A stretch of DNA of 64,000 bases from Dokdonia sp. Dokd-P16 (GCF_003095655.1 NZ_CP029151.1:267501-331500), one strand, 5' to 3'; positions 19,609-28,920 are shown, counted from the stretch's first letter. Translations and numbers: made by a program. The notes: generated by a model not told the origin, from the sequence alone.

Positions 19609-20148
19609 TTAAGAAAAGCTAGAAAACGTTGTTCCCGCAGCTACATTTCCTGTAACCTTACTTCCTGCCGCAATCACGGCATTATCTCCTATAGTTACAC
19701 CTTTCCAGATACTCACATTATTTCCTATAAAAACATTCTCACCTATAGTCACAGCTGCGCTAGATCCTGTAACTAACCTGCGTTTTTCGGGATTAAGACT
19801 ATGAAAATTACAATTATAAATACTACAATTTAAACCTATGGTTGTTCTGTCTCCTATAGTAATAGAAGACTCATTTGCGATCGCACAAAAGTTATTATTA
19901 ATAGCAACGTCTTTCCCAAAGATGATCTCACTGTCCACTTTCCTTGCTTCTATATACGCATAGGTATTATAAAATAATGGCGAATTGATAACACCTATAT
20001 GTACGCTTTCGCGAAAGCATACTTTTCCTTTACCATTAATTTGCGCTGGTTGATGAAGTACCGCTTTGCCATCGATACTTTTTTGAGATGAAAGCATTTT
20101 ATACTTCCAGATTCTAAAAGATTGTAATATGTTACTGAGTCTACTCAC
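19609..20148 (-). CDS. Left-handed beta-helix acyltransferase
   Basis: 179 residues. Hexapeptide repeats (ITIGDRTTIGLNCSIYN, VTIGENVFIGNNVSIWKGV, TIGDNAVIAAGSKV) form a trimeric LbH acetyltransferase fold. Beside fdtA- and fdtB-like genes it could be the FdtC-type acetyltransferase making the 3-N-acetyl sugar, or an O-acetyltransferase of the WbbJ kind. The C-terminus stops early (AAGTTFSSFS) where relatives usually carry a G-V-P-A-K-x-I tail, so it may be slightly truncated. It overlaps the flippase gene by 8 bp. A palindrome copy is read as CFRES. Confidence 0.82.
   Translation of the reverse strand: MSRLSNILQSFRIWKYKMLSSQKSIDGKAVLHQPAQINGKGKVCFRESVHIGVINSPLFYNTYAYIEARKVDSEIIFGKDVAINNNFCAIANESSITIGDRTTIGLNCSIYNCNFHSLNPEKRRLVTGSSAAVTIGENVFIGNNVSIWKGVTIGDNAVIAAGSKVTGNVAAGTTFSSFS
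20004..20019. repeat. Palindromic repeat inside acyltransferase gene
   Basis: CGCTTTCGCGAAAGCA, one mismatch; read in the minus-strand frame as C-F-R-E-S. Confidence 0.85.
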
Positions 20149-21430
20149 TTGCTGCTATTGTTTTACCAAATAATGGTTTCCGAAAGATAAACAGTAATAC
20201 CAATAAATGTATAAAATAACTAAAGCAATGTCCCATAGACGCTCCCTCATATCCAAATTCTCGCACCAAGTAAATCCCGGAACAATAGATAACTACTAGT
20301 GATATTATCTCTGTTATTAAAAATAGCTTTAGATTGTTTGTTGCAATAATTTGATATCCTATCACGATGGAAGCTACCTTAAAAAAATCACCTAAGAGCT
20401 GCCATTTAAAAAGATGCGTCATGGGGATAAAATCTTCGGTAAAAATGAGTCCTACAATAAAATCACGTAGTAGATATATTACCACAAGTCCTACTCCAAA
20501 GAGTGGAAGAACGGTTTTATAAAACCCAAATATCTCCTTTCTAAAGGATGCGTCTGTAGTTGCCTTTGCGAGTTGAGGAAGTATATATAATGTCATAAGT
20601 GTGGCGACGAACTTCACATAATAACTAGATATTCTTGTCATTGCATCCCAGTAACCAGCACCATCACCTATCTCTTTACGTATGGCAATGTATACGAGCG
20701 GCAGCACAATCATAGAGAACAAAGCCATAAGTGTGTACGATCCTAGCTTTCGTAGCGCTGCTGTATCAAAGTTTGACCATAAAATACTTCTCAATACATC
20801 ACCTTGCTTTCCCAGTGCAATTAAGGTAATCACAAGTATCACTGCTGGACTTATAACTAGTGCAAATAGTGCACCTTGCACACCGTAGTATACAATACTT
20901 AACACCGCTATAGCAAGACCTAAAAGATTAGAAAATATTTGAATGTTAACCACCTTCTTATAAGCCGACTGCCCATTAATAATAGCAAGTAAAATACCGT
21001 TGAGTGTTATAAACGGTAAGGCTATTGCCAGCAGCTTAAATACGTACATGTACTCTGTCCCTTCTCCAAAAACCTGTGTATTAAAATAAGCAGCGCCTAT
21101 ATATAACACCAACGATACAATTAAAGTCGCAACGAGACTCACAATAACAGCAGTGGACAATAAATTTGATAATGGATGACTCTTCTCATCACCGGTAGCT
21201 ACGTACTTGACAATACCGTTAGACAAACCTAGATTTCCTGCAGCTTGAGCCGAAGTCATAAAATTGCGCAGATAACCTAGTAATGCCATGCCACGCTCTC
21301 CTAGATAAATAGCAATAAGTTTTGAAGTTATAAGCCCTCCTAAAATTTGGAGAACTACACTCACAGCATTTATTGAGCCTATCTTTAAAAGTGTATTGTC
21401 ACCTATACTAGCGCGTATTTTACTTAGCAT
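20141..21430 (-). CDS. Wzx-type polysaccharide flippase
   Basis: 429 residues, strongly hydrophobic, with about 12 membrane segments in the MOP/MATE-like arrangement (opening KIGSINAVSVVLQILGGLIT). Its role would be to flip lipid-linked oligosaccharides across the cytoplasmic membrane for a Wzy-type pathway. It overlaps the downstream acyltransferase by 8 bp and the upstream aminotransferase by 7 bp, so they form one operon. It is the only flippase seen in the window; the second cluster at 55-64 kb shows none. Confidence 0.88.
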   Translation of the reverse strand: MLSKIRASIGDNTLLKIGSINAVSVVLQILGGLITSKLIAIYLGERGMALLGYLRNFMTSAQAAGNLGLSNGIVKYVATGDEKSHPLSNLLSTAVIVSLVATLIVSLVLYIGAAYFNTQVFGEGTEYMYVFKLLAIALPFITLNGILLAIINGQSAYKKVVNIQIFSNLLGLAIAVLSIVYYGVQGALFALVISPAVILVITLIALGKQGDVLRSILWSNFDTAALRKLGSYTLMALFSMIVLPLVYIAIRKEIGDGAGYWDAMTRISSYYVKFVATLMTLYILPQLAKATTDASFRKEIFGFYKTVLPLFGVGLVVIYLLRDFIVGLIFTEDFIPMTHLFKWQLLGDFFKVASIVIGYQIIATNNLKLFLITEIISLVVIYCSGIYLVREFGYEGASMGHCFSYFIHLLVLLFIFRKPLFGKTIAASE

Positions 21431-22530
21431 CTAAAGTTGTTTAGCGCTGTTATAATATCCTCAACATCTTCCTCTGATAATGCGGGTGATAATGGAATAC
21501 TGAGCACCTCTTTATGCAATTGCTCACAAACGGGAAATGATTGCATATTGTACTCGCTAAGTCCCTCTTGCTTATGAGGAGGAACTGGATAATGAATATT
21601 AGTCCCTATTCCTTGATTTTTTAAGTATGCCTGTAATTGATCTCGATAAACACTTCGTATCACAAACAAGTGCCACACATGATTTTCCTCTTTATCTAAT
21701 TGAGGTAGTAAAATATGTTTATTATCAATCTTGCTGAGATATTGGATTGCAATCTCACGACGTTTTTGATTTTGTATATCTAAGTCTCTTAATTTTATTC
21801 TCAAGAATGCTGCCTGTATCTCATCAAGTCTAGAATTAACTCCTGCATATTCGGCTACATAGCGTTCTTTAAAGCCATAATTTCGATATTTTTTTACCAC
21901 CTGAGCAAGCGATTCATTATCTGTGGTAATTGCTCCAGCATCTCCTAACGCTCCTAGATTTTTAGTAGGGTAAAAACTGTGTGCACTCGCATCTGCTAGT
22001 GATCCGCTGCGATTTCCATTAACATCCTTCGCTCCGTGTGATTGTGCGCAATCTGTAATTACGAGTAGGTTGTACGCTTTCGCGAAAGCGTTAATCCTTT
22101 CCATATCCGTAAGTTCCCCATACAAGTGCGTAGGTAAAACTACTTTCGTTTTAGGAGTAATTTTATGTTCTAGATCTTCAAAATCGAAATTTAATGTAAG
22201 TAACGAAGCTTCTACTAATACTGGAATCAAACCAGCCTGCTTGATAGCGATAATCGTAGCGATATACGTATTACTTGCAACTAAAACTTCGTCTCCTTCC
22301 TGAAGTTGTTCTAAGATTTTATAGCCTTCAAAAATGAGTCGTAAAGCATCGAGACCATTTGCTGTACCTACACAATGTGTAGTTCCACAATACTGAGCAT
22401 ATTCTGCTTCAAAGAGTTGCACCTCTTCTCCTAGTACATACCATCCTTTCGCTAAAAAGGAATCGAACTTGTTTTTAAACTCCTGTTCAAAGGGAGCATT
22501 TATTTTTTTAAGATCTAAAAATGGAATCAT
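21424..22530 (-). CDS. FdtB-like PLP sugar aminotransferase
   Basis: 368 residues of the DegT/DnrJ/EryC1 family. The PLP Lys is at about 190 in SFYPTKNLGALGDAG, the PLP-ring Asp near 160 (ITDCAQSHGA), and substrate residues lie in GTANGLDAL. Family members transfer an amino group from glutamate to a keto-sugar nucleotide. With an FdtA-like isomerase in the same locus the likely substrate is a dTDP-3-keto-6-deoxyhexose. A perfect palindrome copy encodes NAFAKA at about 148-152. It overlaps the FemAB-like gene by 4 bp. Confidence 0.9.
   Translation of the reverse strand: MIPFLDLKKINAPFEQEFKNKFDSFLAKGWYVLGEEVQLFEAEYAQYCGTTHCVGTANGLDALRLIFEGYKILEQLQEGDEVLVASNTYIATIIAIKQAGLIPVLVEASLLTLNFDFEDLEHKITPKTKVVLPTHLYGELTDMERINAFAKAYNLLVITDCAQSHGAKDVNGNRSGSLADASAHSFYPTKNLGALGDAGAITTDNESLAQVVKKYRNYGFKERYVAEYAGVNSRLDEIQAAFLRIKLRDLDIQNQKRREIAIQYLSKIDNKHILLPQLDKEENHVWHLFVIRSVYRDQLQAYLKNQGIGTNIHYPVPPHKQEGLSEYNMQSFPVCEQLHKEVLSIPLSPALSEEDVEDIITALNNFRC
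22075..22090. repeat. Palindromic repeat, perfect copy
   Basis: CGCTTTCGCGAAAGCG inside the aminotransferase gene, read as AFAKA on the minus strand. Confidence 0.95.
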
Positions 22531-23507
22531 ACCAGTACGTTATTTAAATAGATATGATTTGCAGTGTCTATTTTAAAGCTTCGATGCACAAAAGTACGTG
22601 CGCCAAAACATTCTTTCCAATAAGTAAGTCCTTTATTGAGTTGTTTTCCTGCATTCTCATTTGAGGTTCCAAAATCAAAATATCTCTTGTTTTTAAATGT
22701 AACTTTTATAAGATGATTAAAAAGAAAGTCTAATGTACCTAAAGTTTGCTTTTCACTATTTGCCGAGATATACTGGACATGTGCTGTTGTATTTGTCTCA
22801 AATATTGTAGCTCCTCCTATAATATTTCCATCGTGATATACATTAAACTGTCTAATATTATTCGGGAACGCTTTCTTTAATAAGGTTATCTCTTCTATAG
22901 AGTGTGTAGGTTCCGCATTATGTTGCTCTTTAAGGTTAGGAATTAATATAACATCCCAGAAATCTTCAAGATAATCTTCTTCTTTAATAAGTAAATCGTG
23001 TTTTTGAGCTTTTTTCACTCCCTCAAGTCTATTGGATTGAATCTGTACGTTACTTCTATAATCAATGACAGAGGCGCTATCTACTCTATAACATTCTGCT
23101 TGCGTTAAGTGCAAGAGGTATTCTACTTCCTCACTAGGTAGTTGTGTATAGAAGCTAGGAGGTTGTTTTATGTCTAATATGGTAATTTCTTTACTTTCCA
23201 GATACTTGAGGAGTTCTTTAAAAAGTTCTAATGTGTCTGCCGTTTTTAGCTTTCGCGAAAGCAACAAACCACCATAAGTGAGGCCTTGGTGACTATACAA
23301 TTGATTTCCTTTACTATTTGCGGGTAAAACAGCTACTACTTTTTCATTTTTATAGATCATTACAGAATGATCTACAAAACGATCTGAATGATAATCCATA
23401 AAAGATCGATTATGAAGAAACGTAGCATTCTTTGCCGTAGTGATAAAATCGTTCCACTGGACGGTGTCCTTTTGTTGAAACTTATGGATGGTATAAGATG
23501 ATTTCAA
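22527..23507 (-). CDS. FemAB-like GNAT acyltransferase
   Basis: 326 residues. Reads like the FemAB/GNAT superfamily found in exopolysaccharide loci: W-N-D-F near the start, a central KKAxKH-like segment (EGVKKAQKHDLL), and a C-terminal acetyl-CoA fold with GGATIFE and FDFGTSNENAG. The exact acceptor is unknown; an amino sugar made by the neighbouring aminotransferase is a reasonable guess. First gene of the minus-strand run. A palindrome copy is read as LLSRK. Confidence 0.8.
   Translation of the reverse strand: MKSSYTIHKFQQKDTVQWNDFITTAKNATFLHNRSFMDYHSDRFVDHSVMIYKNEKVVAVLPANSKGNQLYSHQGLTYGGLLLSRKLKTADTLELFKELLKYLESKEITILDIKQPPSFYTQLPSEEVEYLLHLTQAECYRVDSASVIDYRSNVQIQSNRLEGVKKAQKHDLLIKEEDYLEDFWDVILIPNLKEQHNAEPTHSIEEITLLKKAFPNNIRQFNVYHDGNIIGGATIFETNTTAHVQYISANSEKQTLGTLDFLFNHLIKVTFKNKRYFDFGTSNENAGKQLNKGLTYWKECFGARTFVHRSFKIDTANHIYLNNVLV
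23248..23263. repeat. Palindromic repeat inside FemAB-like gene
   Basis: AGCTTTCGCGAAAGCA, two symmetric mismatches, so the copy is still a perfect palindrome. Confidence 0.85.
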
Positions 23508-23641
23508 ATACTGGGAGTTGCTCTGTTAGTACTGTAAAATACGAACATAATTATATATAATCGTTCTTTTGATTGATGTGAATTATACTACAAGTACTTT
23601 GAACAGAATATCTATTTTAGCCAAATAAATTAAAATTACTG

Positions 23642-24946
23642 TTGATGCAGATTATGAGGTCTTTAAAAAGTAATAAAAGTTATACCATAGCAATTATTTT
23701 GATTGCTATATTAGTTCTTGTTACTGCTCTTTTACGACCCGTTCATATATTCCCTGACTCTGAAGGCTACATAACGGCTGCAATTTATAGAACTCCAGTA
23801 TATCCATTATTTCTTAAAATTCTTAACTTATTATTTGGGAGCTACGAAGACATTGCTCTAATTGCATCACAAACCCTTATGGGCATAAGTGCAGCATTAT
23901 TCATGATTACTAAACTTAGAAAATGGACTTCACTGTCAGTTTATTGGCTTGTGCTCCTTTTCGGAATGGTGCTATACCCATATATTGCTGAAAGAGGAAT
24001 AGGCAACAATATCTTAAGTGAGGCAATATCTTATCCTCTTTATCTAATTACAATTACATTCTTTTTCAATGCATTTTTGAATAACGTATCAAAGCCATTG
24101 ACCAAAGCCTTTATTGTACTCTTTGTACTGCTATTAACGCGGACGCAGTTTGTCTTTCTTGTCCCAATTGGAATACTTATTTGCTTGAATCTTTATTATC
24201 GAAATAGGACTTCTAAAAAACCACTAATCTTAGCGCTAGCATTTTTGATATTACCTTTTCTCACAAATTTGGCAGATAAAACATATCATTATGTACAACA
24301 TAACCATTTTGTAAGTACTCCTTGGACAGGTATACATTTATTTACTCCTGCAATTTTTACTGCCGAAGAAGGAGATAATTTACTTTATGAGGATCCTCAA
24401 GAAAAAGATTATTTTGAGACAATGTTTGCCATTCTTAAAGAAGAAGGACTCAATGTCAATCATAAAAAAAATCCCAATGAACCAGATATTGATATCTACG
24501 AGGAACATTATAGTAAGATTGCAAATGCAACTTTATTTTATAAGGGACTAGAGGTAGTAAGTGATGGAGAGCTTACTGACGAAAACTTTATCCTCGTTGA
24601 CCAGCTAACAACATCGATGACAGCAACTCTTACTTGGGATAATAAAGTAGATTGGACTAAATTATATATTATGAATTTTATTAATGGCTTTGGTTCCATT
24701 AGTATGTTTGTTTTATTTGTAATTCTATTTTTAATAAGCCTCACAGATTTCATTAAAGAGCCTGCGATTCTCAATAAAACTGTGTTATTCTTTACTATTT
24801 GCACAATGGCAAATATGGCAGTAGTCTCCATAGCAATGCACACTATACAGCGATTTACATTTTACAATGATTGGGTTCTATTTCTAATTGTTTTTCTCAC
24901 AATAGATATGATAACTACCAAAAAAAATCTTACTAATGAAAATTGA
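23642..24946 (+). CDS. Polytopic membrane protein, GT-C-like
   Basis: 434 residues with about 10 predicted membrane segments. The first luminal loop holds F-P-D-S-E-G-Y followed by R-T-P-V-Y-P-L-F, the acidic and R-P-x-Y-P pattern of GT-C transferases that use polyprenyl-phosphate sugars. A long soluble loop lies at about 225-330. It overlaps by 11 bp the next gene, a DPM1-like enzyme that would make exactly such lipid-linked donors, so the pair forms a credible two-step module. The acceptor is unknown. A weaker reading is a plain polymerase-like membrane protein. Confidence 0.7.
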   Translation: MMQIMRSLKSNKSYTIAIILIAILVLVTALLRPVHIFPDSEGYITAAIYRTPVYPLFLKILNLLFGSYEDIALIASQTLMGISAALFMITKLRKWTSLSVYWLVLLFGMVLYPYIAERGIGNNILSEAISYPLYLITITFFFNAFLNNVSKPLTKAFIVLFVLLLTRTQFVFLVPIGILICLNLYYRNRTSKKPLILALAFLILPFLTNLADKTYHYVQHNHFVSTPWTGIHLFTPAIFTAEEGDNLLYEDPQEKDYFETMFAILKEEGLNVNHKKNPNEPDIDIYEEHYSKIANATLFYKGLEVVSDGELTDENFILVDQLTTSMTATLTWDNKVDWTKLYIMNFINGFGSISMFVLFVILFLISLTDFIKEPAILNKTVLFFTICTMANMAVVSIAMHTIQRFTFYNDWVLFLIVFLTIDMITTKKNLTNEN

Positions 24947-26081
24947 ACTTTCGATAGTGATGCCTTGTCTCAATGAGGCCGAAACGCTTGCTATTTGTAT
25001 TCAGAAGGCAAATGAGTTTTTGGTAAATCAATCTATACAGGGTGAGGTTATCATAAGTGATAATGGCAGTACAGATGGCTCGCAGGACATAGCAAAAAAG
25101 CATGGAGCAATTGTAGTAAACGCACTTCATAAAGGATATGGAAGCGCATTAAAGGAAGGAATACAGGCAGCTCGAGGAGTTTACATCATCATGGGAGATG
25201 CCGATGATAGTTACGATTTTTCAAATCTCATGCCTTATGTTAATGAATTACGTAAAGGAAACGACTTGGTAATGGGTAATCGCTTTAAAGGCGGAATCAA
25301 AAAAGGAGCAATGCCCTTCTTACATAAATATCTAGGTAATCCTGTACTATCATTTATAGGGCGATTATTTTTTAAATCTAACATTGGCGATTTTCATTGT
25401 GGCTTAAGAGGTTTTAGTAAAAATGCTTTCCAGAGAATGGAGTTACAAACTACAGGTATGGAGTTTGCCTCAGAGATGATTGTAAAAGCAAGTTTAAAAG
25501 GGATGAAAATTGTAGAAGTTTCTACCATCTTACATCCTGACGGTCGTACACGACCACCACATCTCAATACTTGGCAAGATGGATGGAGACACCTGCGCTT
25601 CTTACTGCTATACAGCCCTAGCTGGTTATTTATGATTCCAGGAATCTTACTTATGACTGTTGGATTTATACTATCTACTATTCTCGTTACTGGACCCATA
25701 CATTTAGGTGATATTACACTAGGGGTTCACACGCTACTATATAGTAGCGCCACTTTTCTTGTCGGTTTTCAACTCACACTATTTTACGGCTTGACTAAAA
25801 TTTATACAGTAGAAAATGATTTACTACCTAAATCAAAAAAATATGATCAGCTCTTTAAAGTGCTTACTTTAGAAAAAGGCTTGATTGTAGGCTTTACGCT
25901 TATTTTAATAGCCATCATAGCAACTGTGTATGCTTATCAGAATTGGCAAGCTGTAAACTTTGGAGATATTACGGGTGTAAGCACTTTACGCATAGTAATT
26001 CCTGCTATTACAATATTGTTACTTGGTGTACAGACCATTCTTTTTAGCTTCTTTTTTAGCATACTAGGCCTTAGAAAGTAA
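24936..26081 (+). CDS. DPM1/GtrB-like polyprenyl-phosphate glycosyltransferase
   Basis: 381 residues. The GT2 domain begins IELSIVMPCLNEAETL, has SDNGSTDGS and the acidic MGDADDSYDF motif (Asp88-Ala-Asp90-Asp91), and the H-P-D-G-R-T-R-P-P acceptor-loop segment. Four or so membrane helices follow from about 225. Such enzymes transfer a hexose from a nucleotide sugar to polyprenyl phosphate on the cytoplasmic side. Coupled to the preceding GT-C-like gene by overlap. Confidence 0.9.
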   Translation: MKIELSIVMPCLNEAETLAICIQKANEFLVNQSIQGEVIISDNGSTDGSQDIAKKHGAIVVNALHKGYGSALKEGIQAARGVYIIMGDADDSYDFSNLMPYVNELRKGNDLVMGNRFKGGIKKGAMPFLHKYLGNPVLSFIGRLFFKSNIGDFHCGLRGFSKNAFQRMELQTTGMEFASEMIVKASLKGMKIVEVSTILHPDGRTRPPHLNTWQDGWRHLRFLLLYSPSWLFMIPGILLMTVGFILSTILVTGPIHLGDITLGVHTLLYSSATFLVGFQLTLFYGLTKIYTVENDLLPKSKKYDQLFKVLTLEKGLIVGFTLILIAIIATVYAYQNWQAVNFGDITGVSTLRIVIPAITILLLGVQTILFSFFFSILGLRK

Positions 26082-26095
26082 TAGTTGTTAGGTTT

Positions 26096-26111
26096 AGCTT
26101 TCGCGAAAGCG
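26096..26111. repeat. Palindromic repeat beside terminator
   Basis: AGCTTTCGCGAAAGCG, one mismatch, between the stop at 26081 and the shared terminator. Confidence 0.85.
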
Positions 26112-26114
26112 CAT

Positions 26115-26146
26115 AAAAAAACCTACTCAGTACGAGTAGGTTTTTT
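26115..26146. terminator. Bidirectional terminator
   Basis: AAAAAACCTACTC / GAGTAGGTTTTTT hairpin with A/T-runs on both sides. It serves the plus-strand DPM1-like gene and the minus-strand typA gene, which converge here. Confidence 0.9.
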
Positions 26147-26172
26147 CTATAGTATTCTTATTTCTAAGATTC

Positions 26173-27969
26173 TTAAGCTATTTTAAAACGCTTACGATCT
26201 ACCTCTTTAAGGTGAATCTTACGTAATCTCAAGTGATTAGGAGTAACCTCTACATACTCATCTTTCTGAATATATTCTAGTGCCTCTTCTAATGAAAACT
26301 TGATAGCAGGAACAATCTTTGCTTTATCATCTGCACCAGATGAACGTACGTTAGATTGCTTCTTAGCTTTTGTGATGTTGATGTTCATGTCATCTTGACG
26401 AGAGTTCTCACCAATTACTTGACCTTCATATATATCTTCACCTGGAGATACGAAGAATTTACCTCTATCCTGTAACTTATCGATAGAGTAAGGTATCGCT
26501 GTTCCATTCTCCATAGATACTAGAGATCCAGATATACGTCCAGGAATATCTCCTTTAAAAGGCTGGTATTCTTTAAAGCGGTGAGCCATGATTGCTTCTC
26601 CTGCAGTTGCAGTAAGTAGTTGATTACGTAACCCTATAATACCACGTGATGGGATTAAGAATTCAATAATCATACGCTCTCCTTTTGCCTCCATAGAAAG
26701 CATTTCACCTTTACGCATTGTTACAAACTCGACAGCGCGACCAGATACATTTTCTGGAAGGTCAATAGTAAGCTCTTCTATAGGCTCACATTTTACTCCG
26801 TCTATTTCTTTTATAATTACTTGCGGCTGCCCGATTTGTAATTCATATCCTTCACGGCGCATTGTTTCAATTAGTACAGAGAGGTGCATTACTCCACGTC
26901 CGTATACTAAGAATTTATCTGCACTGTCTGTATCATTAACACGAAGTGCAAGGTTCTTTTCAAGCTCTTTAGTTAAACGATCTTTAATGTGACGTGATGT
27001 TACAAACTTTCCATCTTTTCCAAAGAAAGGTGAATCGTTAATTGAGAAAAGCATACTCATTGTAGGCTCATCAATATCGATAGTTGCAAGACCTTCTGGA
27101 TTTTCAAAATCTGCAATAGTATCGCCTATTTCAAATCCTTCTAATCCTACAATTGCACAAATATCACCAGCTTGAACGCTTGGTACTTTTAAACGACCTA
27201 AACCGTCAAAAGTGTGTAATTCTTTAATACGTGTTTTCTTGATAGTTCCATCACGCTTTACAAGAGATACTTGCATACCTTCTGTAAGCTCACCACGGTT
27301 AAGGCGTCCTATTGCGATACGACCTGTAAATGAAGAGAAATCTAAAGATGTAATTAACATCTGCGTGTTTCCTTCTTTAACCTCAGGTACTGGAATATTT
27401 TCCATTATCATTTCTAATAATGGCTCGATAGAATCTGTTGGCTTCTCCCAATCGTCACTCATCCAGTTGTTCTTTGCACTACCATAAACAGTAGGAAAGT
27501 CTAATTGCCACTCTTCTGCACCTAGTTCGAACATGAGGTCAAAAACCTTTTCATGTACGATATCTGGAGTACAATTTTCTTTATCTACTTTATTTACTAC
27601 AACAAGAGGCTTTAATCCAAGATCAAGCGCTTTTTGTAGTACAAAACGCGTTTGTGGCATAGGCCCTTCAAATGCATCTACAAGAAGACAAACACCATCT
27701 GCCATGTTCAGTACACGCTCTACTTCACCACCAAAATCGGCGTGACCAGGAGTATCGATAATGTTAATTTTCGTTCCCTTGTACATTACAGAAACATTCT
27801 TAGAGGTAATTGTAATCCCGCGCTCACGCTCAAGATCGTTGTTATCTAAAATAAGTTCTCCTTTAGATTCGTTTTCTCTAAAAAGCTCACAGTGATACAT
27901 AATTTTGTCTACCAGGGTTGTCTTACCGTGGTCTACGTGGGCGATAATCGCGATATTCCTTACGTCCAT
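26173..27969 (-). CDS. typA: Ribosome-associated GTPase TypA/BipA
   Basis: 598 residues, normal for the family. G1 motif AHVDHGKTT (about 10-18), G3 DTPGHADFGGEV, G4 NKVDKENC, then EF-G-like domains III and V and the BipA-specific C-terminal domain. A translational GTPase that binds 70S ribosomes and assists 50S assembly, notably under stress. A -7-like element (TACTTTTG, minus strand 28004-28011) lies about 35 bp upstream of the start. Confidence 0.98.
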   Translation of the reverse strand: MDVRNIAIIAHVDHGKTTLVDKIMYHCELFRENESKGELILDNNDLERERGITITSKNVSVMYKGTKINIIDTPGHADFGGEVERVLNMADGVCLLVDAFEGPMPQTRFVLQKALDLGLKPLVVVNKVDKENCTPDIVHEKVFDLMFELGAEEWQLDFPTVYGSAKNNWMSDDWEKPTDSIEPLLEMIMENIPVPEVKEGNTQMLITSLDFSSFTGRIAIGRLNRGELTEGMQVSLVKRDGTIKKTRIKELHTFDGLGRLKVPSVQAGDICAIVGLEGFEIGDTIADFENPEGLATIDIDEPTMSMLFSINDSPFFGKDGKFVTSRHIKDRLTKELEKNLALRVNDTDSADKFLVYGRGVMHLSVLIETMRREGYELQIGQPQVIIKEIDGVKCEPIEELTIDLPENVSGRAVEFVTMRKGEMLSMEAKGERMIIEFLIPSRGIIGLRNQLLTATAGEAIMAHRFKEYQPFKGDIPGRISGSLVSMENGTAIPYSIDKLQDRGKFFVSPGEDIYEGQVIGENSRQDDMNINITKAKKQSNVRSSGADDKAKIVPAIKFSLEEALEYIQKDEYVEVTPNHLRLRKIHLKEVDRKRFKIA

Positions 27970-28003
27970 AATGGGTTGTATTAATGCCGTGTTTTTGGCG
28001 GTG

Positions 28004-28011
28004 CAAAAGTA
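28004..28011 (-). promoter_or_regulatory. Probable typA -7 element
   Basis: Minus-strand TACTTTTG fits TAnnTTTG and is followed by GCACC. No clear TTG is seen at the -33 position, so the call is moderate. Confidence 0.5.
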
Positions 28012-28160
28012 AGTATTTTTAATTAAAATATTTACTATTACTATATTATATGTGCTTTCTCCTTTTAAAATGAATTAAAAAGCACTCAATTTCTTGAAAT
28101 AAAACAGCTTAGTTAATATAAGATGCTACTATTTGGAGCGATTGAGTTATAGTTTTATAT

Positions 28161-28293
28161 GGGCGTTACCCTTCGGGTCAGGCTATGCGTTTTTACTCCT
28201 CCTCATTAAGAAACCTCGCTATCATCTCACATAAAAGTGAGATGGCTAGGTGATCTCAATTCGTGTGGGGTAGCCACTACTATCCTTAACGCA
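28161..28293 (-). repeat. Structured intergenic repeat, copy 1
   Basis: About 133 bp, read on the minus strand from GCGTTAAGGATAGTAGTGG to AACGCCC. Shares with 35338-35464 the blocks GGGCG, GG(T/C)-C-A/G-GGCTAT and CCACTACTATCC plus ACGC at the end, with an internal hairpin between. It resembles a GC-richer repeat class common between genes of Flavobacteriia. It fills most of the 438-bp gap between typA and ndk. Confidence 0.65.
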
Positions 28294-28309
28294 ACAATAG
28301 CTGTAAATA

Positions 28310-28346
28310 AAAATGCTTCTTCTATGTTGTATAGAAGAAGCATTTT
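28310..28346 (-). terminator. ndk terminator
   Basis: Perfect 16-bp inverted repeat AAAATGCTTCTTCTAT / ATAGAAGAAGCATTTT with a 5-nt loop; the minus-strand copy ends in TTTTTATTTA. It lies 60 bp past the ndk stop. Confidence 0.88.
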
Positions 28347-28408
28347 AAATAAATCCTAGTGTGTAAAAACACATGTAAGATATGTATATATGTTTATTGC
28401 GCTAGCAA

Positions 28409-28825
28409 TTAAAACATCTCACGTCCAGAAAAATGGAAAGCACCTTCAATAGCTGCATTCTCATCACTATCAGAACCGTGTACTGCATTTTCTCCCATAG
28501 AAGTTGCATATAAAGCACGTATAGTACCTTCTGCAGCATCTGCTGGGTTTGTTGCTCCTATAAGCGTACGGAAGTCTGCTACTGCATTTTCTTTTTCAAG
28601 AACTGCTGCAACGATTGGTCCGCGTGTCATAAATTCTACAAGCTCTCCAAAGAATGGACGCTCGTTGTGTACTGCATAAAATGTCTCAGCGTCTGCTTTC
28701 GTCATTTGAGTAAGTTTCATTGCTACAATACGGAAACCGCTAGCAGTAATTTTTTCTAAGATTGCTCCGATGTGTCCGTTTTCAACGCCATCAGGCTTAA
28801 TCATTGTAAAAGTTCTGTTTGTCAT
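28409..28825 (-). CDS. ndk: Nucleoside diphosphate kinase
   Basis: 138 residues. Starts with the TFTMIKPDG nucleotide-site segment and ends with NAVHGSDS, where His116 is the phospho-histidine. It transfers the terminal phosphate from ATP to other NDPs in the cytoplasm. Single gene with its own terminator; upstream is a 235-bp gap shared with the divergent nrnA-like gene. Confidence 0.98.
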   Translation of the reverse strand: MTNRTFTMIKPDGVENGHIGAILEKITASGFRIVAMKLTQMTKADAETFYAVHNERPFFGELVEFMTRGPIVAAVLEKENAVADFRTLIGATNPADAAEGTIRALYATSMGENAVHGSDSDENAAIEGAFHFSGREMF

Positions 28826-28904
28826 AATTCTTTAATTTCTGCAATGGCGGTATTATCTCCCTACCTTCACTTAGTTTTTAGATGCCCACGTGTTGAGCTT
28901 TTAA

Positions 28905-28920
28905 AATTTTCGCGAAAGCG
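28905..28920. repeat. Palindromic repeat (half-degenerate copy)
   Basis: AATTTTCGCGAAAGCG in the divergent ndk/nrnA-like intergenic region. It is identical in sequence to the copy at 2021-2036. Confidence 0.75.
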
